A stretch of 12,368 nt of DNA, from the NCBI GenBank assembly GCA_002721165.1, contig PBJS01000011.1, forward strand, positions 10,480 through 22,847. The letters are read 5' to 3'. Position numbers and translations under genes: made by a program. The notes under the pieces are model-generated. The model did not search any database. It saw only the letters and a list, made by a program, of their open reading frames with translations, and had not been told where the DNA came from. The DNA is from Legionellales bacterium. GTDB lineage: Bacteria > Pseudomonadota > Gammaproteobacteria > Eutrophobiales > Eutrophobiaceae. Positions 7,391 to 12,368 of this stretch are shown here, in pieces (positions within the stretch are counted from its first letter, which is position 1; every line of letters begins with the position of its first letter).

Positions 7391-7462
7391 GTTCGAGTTC
7401 TGTTAAAACTGAATATTTAGCAAATTTTTAAAATAAAAAATATTTATTAGAAGATATTTAGT

Positions 7463-8365
7463 ATGAGTATAAAAAATTTTTTAACACTTGATAGTCTAAG
7501 TCGCAACGAGCTTGAATCGATAATTAATCGTGCCTTAGAATTAAAGAAAGAGACCAAACAAGGGGAATTTAAGACAACGCTTAACAATCGTGTTTTGGGA
7601 ATGATCTTTGAAAAATCATCAACACGTACACGAGTTTCTTTTGAGACTGGAATGGCTCAACTTGGCGGTCATGCTATTTATCTCGCACCAACAGGCAGCC
7701 AGATTGGCCGTGGAGAGCCACTAAAAGATACAGCAAGAGTTTTATCAAAAATGGTTGATTGTATTATGCTTAGAACCTTCGAGCATGAACGACTTGAGCA
7801 ATTCGCCAGTTATTCTAACGTACCAGTCATTAATGGTTTGTCAGATAGCTTTCATCCCTGCCAGTTATTAGCCGATTTACTGACTTATCAAGAAGCACGA
7901 GGTTCTATTGAAGATAAAAAAGTCGTGTGGCTGGGAGATGGAAATAACATGTGCCATTCATATATGAATGCAGCACGAATCTTCAATTTTCAATTAGTTG
8001 TCGTTTGCCCAGAAGAATTTTTACCTAATACTGAAATACTCAAATCGTCTATAAAAAATACAATAATCGAACATGACCCTCATAATGCAGTCGAAAATGC
8101 TGATTTAGTTGTCACTGATGTGTGGGCAAGTATGGGTCAAGAAAGTGAACACATCGATAGAAAAGAAAAATTCATGAAATATCAAGTCAACTCAGAAATA
8201 ATGTCACATACAAAAGATGATGCTCTTTTCATGCATTGTTTGCCGGCTCATCGCGGAGAAGAAGTTACAGAGGATGTTCTTGAAGGCCCTCAAAGTATAG
8301 TATGGGAGGAGGCAGGCAATAGATTACATTCTCAAAAAGCATTATTAGAATTTTTGCTAATATAG
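7463..8365 (+). CDS. argF: Ornithine carbamoyltransferase
   Basis: A 300-residue transcarbamylase, of normal length for anabolic OTCases. It joins carbamoyl phosphate and ornithine to make citrulline. The carbamoyl-phosphate loop SSTRTR is at 52-57 with RVSFETGMAQLGG after it. HPCQ (131-134), the ornithine-site DVWASMGQE (219-227) and HCLPAHRGEE (258-267, Cys259) are all present. HCLPA and the SMG motif mark ornithine rather than aspartate transcarbamylase. It lies 72 nt after argD on the same strand, and AGAAGA sits about 10 nt upstream of the ATG. The two genes probably form one arginine unit, although the gap is large enough for a second promoter. No argG follows; surE comes next. Confidence 0.97.
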   Translation: MSIKNFLTLDSLSRNELESIINRALELKKETKQGEFKTTLNNRVLGMIFEKSSTRTRVSFETGMAQLGGHAIYLAPTGSQIGRGEPLKDTARVLSKMVDCIMLRTFEHERLEQFASYSNVPVINGLSDSFHPCQLLADLLTYQEARGSIEDKKVVWLGDGNNMCHSYMNAARIFNFQLVVVCPEEFLPNTEILKSSIKNTIIEHDPHNAVENADLVVTDVWASMGQESEHIDRKEKFMKYQVNSEIMSHTKDDALFMHCLPAHRGEEVTEDVLEGPQSIVWEEAGNRLHSQKALLEFLLI

Positions 8366-8451
8366 CTTTATGTTTTGTTATTTTCTAAACTAAAATCAGA
8401 ATTAGCAAAACTAGAAGGAAACTCATTTTTTTATTTATATTCTTCAAGTTT

Positions 8452-9201
8452 ATGCATTTTTTATTAAGTAATGATGATGGTTATCAATCTCCAGGAATCT
8501 CCGCTTTAGCGGAGGCGCTTGATGATTTAGGCAGGGTGACCGTAGTTGCTCCTGATAGAGACTGCAGCGGCGCAAGTAATTCACTTACACTAGACTCTCC
8601 TTTATATGTTAAGCAGGATGAACGCGGGTTTTATTATGTTAATGGAACGCCTAGCGATTGTGTCCATCTTGCAATCACCGGGCTTTTAAGTGATGAAGAG
8701 CCTAATATGGTAATTAGCGGGATAAATTCAGGAGCTAATTTAGGCGACGATGTTCTTTATTCTGGTACTGTTGCTGCTGCCATGGAAGGGCGTTTTCTAG
8801 GCTGTCCCGCAATTGCTTTTTCACTAGCTGGAGATGGACCAACTGATTATTCATCCTCGGTATTAGTTGCTAAGAAAATTGTGCAATCTCTTATTGAAAA
8901 ACCATTAGATGATATTTTATTAAATATAAATATTCCTGATATTAACCATGAACAAATACAGGGTTTCAAAATAACTAGACTTGGAAATCGGCATAAGTCT
9001 GAACCTGCTATGGAAACGTTTGATCCAAAAGGACGAAAGGTTTATTGGGTTGGTCCGGTCGGGGCAGAACAAGATGCTGGAGAGGGAACTGATTTTCATG
9101 CAATCCGTACCAAGCATATCTCAATTACACCGATTCAGATTGATTTAACTCGACATCAGTCATTGTCTACTTTATCTAAATGGGCTGAGATTCTTAATTA
9201 A
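8452..9201 (+). CDS. surE: 5'/3'-nucleotidase SurE
   Basis: A 249-residue survival protein, of normal length. This metal-dependent phosphatase removes phosphate from 5' and 3' nucleoside monophosphates and can trim short polyphosphate. The metal ligands are visible: Asp8 and Asp9 in LLSNDDGYQSPG, Ser39 in DCSGASNSLT, and Asn92 in VISGINSGANLGDD. YVNGTPSDCVHLA (62-74) and SGTVAAAMEG (104-113) are also typical. The start MHFLLSNDDG matches the family's usual N-terminus. There is no ribosome site next to it, however; the nearest good one, AGAAGGAA at 8413-8420, lies about 31 nt upstream. The stop overlaps the annotated pcm start by one base. It is first in surE-pcm-nlpD. Confidence 0.97.
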   Translation: MHFLLSNDDGYQSPGISALAEALDDLGRVTVVAPDRDCSGASNSLTLDSPLYVKQDERGFYYVNGTPSDCVHLAITGLLSDEEPNMVISGINSGANLGDDVLYSGTVAAAMEGRFLGCPAIAFSLAGDGPTDYSSSVLVAKKIVQSLIEKPLDDILLNINIPDINHEQIQGFKITRLGNRHKSEPAMETFDPKGRKVYWVGPVGAEQDAGEGTDFHAIRTKHISITPIQIDLTRHQSLSTLSKWAEILN

Positions 9202-9869
9202 TGTCACTAGATATTAAGGGTATTGGTATGACGTCACAACGTACTCGTGATCGTCTCGCAACAACATTAACAGAAATGGGCATACAGTCTGAACCTGTGC
9301 TTGATGTAATGCGAAGAATTCCCAGACACTTTTTTATTGATGAAGCTCTAGAAAGTAGAGCATATGAAAATACAGCCTTACCTATTGGATTCAATCAAAC
9401 TATTTCACAGCCATATATCGTTGCAAAAATGACCGAGGCATTAATAAGAAATAAAAAGCTTACAAATGTTTTGGAAGTGGGTACAGGATGCGGATATCAA
9501 ACAGTTGTAATGGCTCAGTTTGCTGAATATGTTTATACCATCGAACGAATTGATGGTTTATTGGTACGTGCGCGAGAACGGTTCCAACAATTAAATTGTA
9601 CTAATATTCGCACAAAACACTCCGATGGTAATATTGGTTGGCCGGCACATGGCCCTTATGATGGCATTATTGTTGCAGCAGCACCCATTGGCGTACCAAA
9701 AGCGCTTCTCGAACAACTTGCTTTAGATGGTCGGCTTATAATACCTGTTGGTCTGGAAGGTAAGCAGAAATTACTTCTAATTTCACGTACAGGAGATGGT
9801 TATACTGAAGAGTATCTCGATTCTGTAAGTTTTGTTCCAATGCTAACCGGCGTCGACACTAATCGCTAA
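9201..9869 (+). CDS. pcm: Protein-L-isoaspartate(D-aspartate) O-methyltransferase
   Basis: Pcm uses SAM to methylate isoaspartyl residues formed by protein ageing, starting their repair to normal aspartate in the cytoplasm. SAM motif I is VLEVGTGCGYQT (90-101). PIGFNQTISQPYIVAKM (61-77) is the Pcm-specific substrate region, and YDGIIVAAAP (153-162), GRLIIPVG (177-184) and FVPMLTG (211-217) follow in the usual order. As given it has 222 residues, with the ATG overlapping the surE stop by one base (TAATG). The in-frame ATG at 9228 (Met10) is preceded by AAGGG at good spacing and begins MTSQRTRDRL, like many family members. That would give 213 residues, nearer the 208 of E. coli, and I think it is at least as likely. 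Confidence 0.96.
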   Translation: MSLDIKGIGMTSQRTRDRLATTLTEMGIQSEPVLDVMRRIPRHFFIDEALESRAYENTALPIGFNQTISQPYIVAKMTEALIRNKKLTNVLEVGTGCGYQTVVMAQFAEYVYTIERIDGLLVRARERFQQLNCTNIRTKHSDGNIGWPAHGPYDGIIVAAAPIGVPKALLEQLALDGRLIIPVGLEGKQKLLLISRTGDGYTEEYLDSVSFVPMLTGVDTNR

Positions 9870-9877
9870 CACTAATA

Positions 9878-10738
9878 ATGACTATATTTTTTAGAAGCTT
9901 ATTATATTTTTTAATTTTTATTCTGCTACATGCTTGTACGAGCGGAGGTGTCGCTCCGGTTTCAAATCGTAATGAAATAAAAGATACTCCACCGAATATC
10001 TCAAAGCCAAGTAAAAATACAGAAAATAAGAAATCTAAAAAAAGAGTTAAAGCTCCTGAGAAAATAGTCAAAAACAAGAATGATTGTCATGTTATTGCTA
10101 AGGGAGATACATTATATTCGATTGCTTGGCGATATAACTATGATTATAGGCAATTGGCAAATTGGAATGATATAGAACCACCATATGTAATTTATCTGGG
10201 AAACAGCATATGTTTTAAGTTAAATAAAGAGAAGAGCGTCAAAAAAATAAAATCACAACCTGATAAGGGTGAGTACTTAGACAAACAACAGATAAAACAA
10301 AATCAAGCAGTGCAAGTAGACCCAAATGTTGGAGACAACAAGTCAGCCGAGAAGCTATCTTCAGGCAAGATTAAATGGTTTTGGCCTACTAGAGGAAAGA
10401 TAGTCAAGTCAGATTCACCGACATCAAAGAAAGGTGTAGATATTTCGGGTTCATCTGGCCAGCCGGTTAAAGCAGCTGCCGAGGGTAAAATTGTATATAG
10501 TGGTAGTGGATTGGTAGGTTATGGAAAACTCATTATTATTAAACATAATGATAAGTTTTTGAGTGCATATGCCTACAATAGTGATCTTTTGGTTAATGAG
10601 GGAGATATCGTCAAAGCCGGTCAAAAAATTTCTGAGATGGGCCAAGATCAATCTGGACGAAATATCTTACATTTTGAAATACGGTTGAATGGTAATCCAA
10701 TTAACCCATTAAAGTACCTACCAAAAAATCAGGGCTAG
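9878..10738 (+). CDS. nlpD: Lipoprotein NlpD, LysM/degenerate-M23 activator of cell-wall amidases
   Basis: A 286-residue outer-membrane lipoprotein. The lipobox is LHAC with Cys20 and Thr at +2. A Lys-rich linker (about 31-68) leads to one LysM module (69-115) and, after a second polar linker, a LytM/M23 domain (about 166-281). The LytM zinc site is broken: the first His is replaced (KKGVDIS, 184-190), the middle one is Tyr in SAYAYNS (229-235), and of the HxH pair only the second remains (NILHFEIR, 262-269). The same losses occur in E. coli NlpD, which is not an enzyme but switches on the amidase AmiC at the division site. KLIIIKHND and LSAYAYN closely follow that protein. It lies 8 nt after pcm without a clear Shine-Dalgarno. 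rpoS, the usual next gene, is missing. Confidence 0.94.
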   Translation: MTIFFRSLLYFLIFILLHACTSGGVAPVSNRNEIKDTPPNISKPSKNTENKKSKKRVKAPEKIVKNKNDCHVIAKGDTLYSIAWRYNYDYRQLANWNDIEPPYVIYLGNSICFKLNKEKSVKKIKSQPDKGEYLDKQQIKQNQAVQVDPNVGDNKSAEKLSSGKIKWFWPTRGKIVKSDSPTSKKGVDISGSSGQPVKAAAEGKIVYSGSGLVGYGKLIIIKHNDKFLSAYAYNSDLLVNEGDIVKAGQKISEMGQDQSGRNILHFEIRLNGNPINPLKYLPKNQG

Positions 10739-10760
10739 ATTTATTGCAATCAAATAAAAA

Positions 10761-11144
10761 TCAATTTTTTTTTGTTAAAAATAAACAAGCTACCACATTT
10801 CTACCTTCATCAATAAGTAAATTATAACTTCTGCATGCAGCTCCTGTGCTCATTATCTCTAATCCGATATTTTTTTTGTTTGCATAATCCACCCATCCCT
10901 CATTTGGGCAATTTAATGTTTTACCAGTGCCAATGAGTATTAATTCAGGCTTCCACAGCATTATTTTTTTTAAGTGTTGCAGTGCAAAATCTTGAAAATT
11001 GTCAGTTAATAAATCTTCACATAGATTATCTTTTGAAATAACTAAGTTCGAATGTATCACTTTATTGGCTAATTTAAAGTAATCATCTGAATAAGCGATG
11101 ATTCTATTTATATTAGGATCTATATTATTTAACTCAATTTGCAC
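10761..11144 (-). CDS. Mth938/DUF498-domain protein
   Basis: A 127-residue cytosolic protein with the small Mth938-like fold (NDUFAF3-related). The signature is clear: KPELILIGTGKTL (65-77), then GLEIMSTGAACRSYNLLIDEG (starting at residue 93), then RNVVACLF (114-121). The mitochondrial relative NDUFAF3 helps assemble respiratory complex I. The bacterial proteins have no firmly established role that I know of, so none is assigned. The start codon is GTG, not ATG; AGAAG lies about 10 nt upstream on this strand. It converges on nlpD with a 22-nt gap and is divergent from adk, sharing a 78-bp upstream region. It sits where rpoS would be expected. Confidence 0.85.
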   Translation of the reverse strand: MQIELNNIDPNINRIIAYSDDYFKLANKVIHSNLVISKDNLCEDLLTDNFQDFALQHLKKIMLWKPELILIGTGKTLNCPNEGWVDYANKKNIGLEIMSTGAACRSYNLLIDEGRNVVACLFLTKKN

Positions 11145-11167
11145 TGTTTTTTTACTTCTATACTGTT

Positions 11168-11196
11168 TTGAAGAATAATAACCACAAAATTATTAT
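11168..11196 (+). promoter_or_regulatory. Predicted sigma70 promoter of adk
   Basis: TTGAAG (11168-11173, four of six) and TATTAT (11191-11196, five of six) are separated by exactly 17 bp. Transcription from about 11203 would give a leader of some 20 nt. That leader contains AAAGGAAG (11205-11212), 10 nt before the adk ATG. The site lies in the 78-bp gap between the divergent Mth938 gene and adk. Confidence 0.6.
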
Positions 11197-11222
11197 ATAG
11201 ACTTAAAGGAAGTATAAGAAGA

Positions 11223-11873
11223 ATGAGAATTATATTGTTAGGGCCGCCAGGTGCAGGAAAAGGAACTCAGGCTAATATGATGAGGAAAAAATTTGATATC
11301 CCACAAATTTCGACAGGTGATATGTTACGAACAGCAATTAGGCAAGGAAGCGAGTTAGGTATTTCAGCAAAAAAAATTATGGATATTGGCGGTCTAGTAT
11401 CTGACGAACTAATACTTAATTTAGTAAAAGAACGAATCAATCAAAATGATTGTAAAAATGGATATTTATTTGATGGTTTTCCTCGTACATTAACGCAAGC
11501 AAATGGAATAACTACGTCGGGAATAACAGTAAACTATGTAGTTGAAATTAAAGTAAAAGATGAGGAAATAATTAAACGAATGTCAGGAAGATGGGTACAT
11601 TTGCCTTCGGGTAGAACTTACCATATTAAATTTAATCCACCTAAAGTTAATGGAAAGGATGATGAGACAGGTGATGAACTTGTTCAAAGGGAAGACGATC
11701 AGGAAGATACCGTTCGCAAACGTTTGGATGTTTATAGAAAGGAAACTTCTCCATTAATTGATTATTACAATAAGATGTCGAGAGAAGGCGATTCAAGCTT
11801 GAAATATATTGAAGTTAACGGAATGCAAGATGTTGAAAGCGTAACAAGCGATATTTTGACAAAATTATTGTAA
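11223..11873 (+). CDS. adk: Adenylate kinase
   Basis: A 216-residue long-form adenylate kinase (E. coli: 214) that interconverts ATP + AMP and 2 ADP in the cytoplasm and sets the energy charge. The P-loop is LGPPGAGKGTQ (6-16). The AMP site includes STGDMLRTAIRQGSELG (30-46) with Arg36, and DGFPRTLTQA (84-93) with Arg88. The LID domain spans about 120-160: SGRWVHLPSGRTYHIKFNPPK, without the four zinc cysteines seen in many Gram-positive enzymes. LVQREDDQEDTVRKRL (153-168) supplies the catalytic arginines. The protein ends at the usual C-terminus. It has its own promoter and a good ribosome site; the next gene lies 225 nt downstream. Confidence 0.98.
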   Translation: MRIILLGPPGAGKGTQANMMRKKFDIPQISTGDMLRTAIRQGSELGISAKKIMDIGGLVSDELILNLVKERINQNDCKNGYLFDGFPRTLTQANGITTSGITVNYVVEIKVKDEEIIKRMSGRWVHLPSGRTYHIKFNPPKVNGKDDETGDELVQREDDQEDTVRKRLDVYRKETSPLIDYYNKMSREGDSSLKYIEVNGMQDVESVTSDILTKLL

Positions 11874-11945
11874 CTTTTGCGCAACAAAATATATTATTTT
11901 TGTAAATATTATGTGTTTTTTTTTGAATTTTTAGAAAATAAACTG

Positions 11946-11980
11946 TTTTTTTTAAATAACGAAAAATTATTTAAAAAAAA
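11946..11980. repeat. Perfect T8/A8 palindrome upstream of the H1-like gene
   Basis: TTTTTTTTAAATAA (11946-11959) and TTATTTAAAAAAAA (11967-11980) are perfect 14-bp inverted copies around a 7-nt loop. All pairs are A-T, and no T-run follows the stem on the plus strand, so it is not a standard intrinsic terminator for adk. The right-hand A8 tract abuts the predicted -35 region of the next gene, so it may act as an UP element, a curved-DNA site, or a nucleoid-protein target. Confidence 0.6.
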
Positions 11981-12009
11981 GTAGCAAAAATGCAAAACAT
12001 GACTATAAT
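11981..12009 (+). promoter_or_regulatory. Predicted promoter of the H1-like gene
   Basis: A perfect -10 TATAAT (12004-12009) is preceded at 17 bp by a poor -35, GTAGCA (11981-11986, three of six). A-tract DNA lies directly upstream, which can compensate for a weak -35. Transcription from about 12016 would give an 83-nt leader ending in AGGGGAG (12083-12089), 9 nt before the ATG. The strong ribosome site and perfect -10 suit an abundant protein. Confidence 0.5.
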
Positions 12010-12098
12010 TCAATTCCAATGCACTACTTGCTGGTGTATTACTGAAGTATTGTTTGTTAAATTAATTTAATGTTCAATTTCTAGGGGAGTCTCTAACA

Positions 12099-12368
12099 AT
12101 GGCAAAACGAAAAGCTAGACGTAAGACTGCAAAGAAAAAGACAGCAAAGAGAAAGACAGCAAAGAGAAAGACAGCAAAGAGAAAGGCTAAGCGTAAGGTA
12201 GCTAAGAAAAAAACCAGACGTAAGGCTAAGCGTAAGGTAGCTAAGAAAAAAACCAGACGTAAGGCTAAGCGTAAGGTAGCCAAGAAAAAGGCGAAACGTA
12301 AGGCTAAGCGTAAGGTAGCCAAGAAAAAGGCGAAACGTAAGGCTAAGCGTAAGGTAGCCAAGAAAAAG
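12099..12368 (+). CDS. Histone H1-like Lys/Arg/Ala-repeat DNA-binding protein, 5' part (cut by window edge)
   Basis: The open frame runs for 90 codons to the right edge without a stop. The product uses only Met, Ala, Lys, Arg, Thr and Val; I count 60 of 90 residues as Lys or Arg. It begins MAKRKARRK, has four pentads of KTAKR/K type (residues 9-28), then 13-residue units AKRKVAKKKTRRK (30-42, 43-55) and AKRKVAKKKAKRK (56-68, 69-81) with a fifth unit started at 82. Such proteins resemble the C-terminal tail of eukaryotic histone H1 and bacterial relatives (AlgP, Bordetella BpH1). They bind DNA without sequence preference and compact the nucleoid. No globular domain is visible in this part. A strong ribosome site (AGGGGAG) supports the start. 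The frame on the other strand is a by-product of the repeats. Confidence 0.85.
   Translation, partial: MAKRKARRKTAKKKTAKRKTAKRKTAKRKAKRKVAKKKTRRKAKRKVAKKKTRRKAKRKVAKKKAKRKAKRKVAKKKAKRKAKRKVAKKK
12123..12182 (+). repeat. 15-bp tandem repeats (pentapeptide KTAKR/K)
   Basis: Four consecutive 15-bp units begin at 12123, 12138, 12153 and 12168. The last three are identical in nucleotides; the first differs in its Thr codon and has Lys in place of Arg at its last position. They encode the first, threonine-bearing repeat block of the H1-like protein. Confidence 0.9.
12186..12368 (+). repeat. 39-bp tandem repeats (13-residue units)
   Basis: Units begin at 12186, 12225, 12264, 12303 and 12342; the last is cut by the window edge after 27 bp. 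Units 1 and 2 are identical to each other, and units 3 and 4 are identical to each other. The two pairs differ at the valine-following Ala codon and at the TRRK versus AKRK end. This pattern implies stepwise duplication by slippage or unequal recombination. The array continues past the window. Confidence 0.95.

Noticed and set aside
10380..10738. NlpD as an active M23 zinc endopeptidase.
   Set aside because: Three of the expected zinc-binding or catalytic positions are replaced, as in the non-enzymatic NlpD activator.
11884..11903. ACAAAA...TTTTGT stem just after adk as an intrinsic terminator.
   Set aside because: The stem has six mostly A-T pairs, a loop of eight bases and no clean T-run after it, so it is too weak to support.
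12074..12361. A 95-codon Leu/Phe/Ala-rich frame on the minus strand over the repeats.
   Set aside because: It is the antisense of the Lys/Arg/Ala repeats, has no ribosome site, and the plus-strand frame has a strong one plus a promoter and a known protein type.
12186..12368. Regular 39-bp direct repeats as a possible CRISPR array.
   Set aside because: There are no spacers; the units are contiguous and stay in the reading frame of a basic protein.

Overview
The window is a compact, AT-rich (roughly one third G+C by eye) proteobacterial chromosome segment made almost entirely of housekeeping genes. Gene order points to a beta- or gammaproteobacterium. The block mltD-gloB-(yafS-like methyltransferase)-rnhA-dnaQ and the block surE-pcm-nlpD are both conserved in those classes. 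Two points suggest a betaproteobacterial or Nitrosomonadales/Methylophilales-like relative with a streamlined genome: rnhA and dnaQ lie on the same strand, and grxD sits beside a PuuD-like membrane protein, argD and argF. This placement rests on remembered synteny, not on a search.

Layout. On the minus strand, 1-2992 carries gloB, then mltD, then the start of an Aas-type acyl-ACP/acyl-CoA synthetase cut by the left edge; they are closely spaced and probably co-transcribed. From 3009 to 4954 the plus strand carries a divergent operon: methyltransferase, rnhA and dnaQ, with 3-nt spacing and then a 4-nt overlap. grxD (minus) converges on dnaQ with overlapping stop codons. A 237-bp gap holds a good sigma70-type promoter for a membrane protein related to the N-terminal half of urate hydroxylase PuuD, which ends in a strong intrinsic terminator. 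argD and argF (arginine biosynthesis) follow. Next is surE-pcm-nlpD (damage repair and cell-wall amidase activation), then a convergent Mth938/DUF498 protein, then adk with its own promoter. The right edge cuts a histone H1-like protein built from tandem Lys/Arg/Ala repeats.

Functional themes are cell-envelope remodelling (MltD, NlpD, Aas-type enzyme), replication and RNA/DNA processing (RNase HI, DnaQ), stress and damage control (GloB, GrxD, SurE, Pcm), arginine synthesis (ArgD, ArgF), nucleotide balance (Adk) and chromosome compaction (H1-like protein). I see no RNA gene, CRISPR array, insertion sequence or phage gene. I do not see a clearly new multi-gene system. The parts most worth a second look are the two-tier repeat gene at the right edge with its perfect T8/A8 palindrome upstream, the inverted repeat around the PuuD-like promoter, the lone PuuD N-terminal domain, the recent LysM duplication in MltD, and the absence of rpoS after nlpD.
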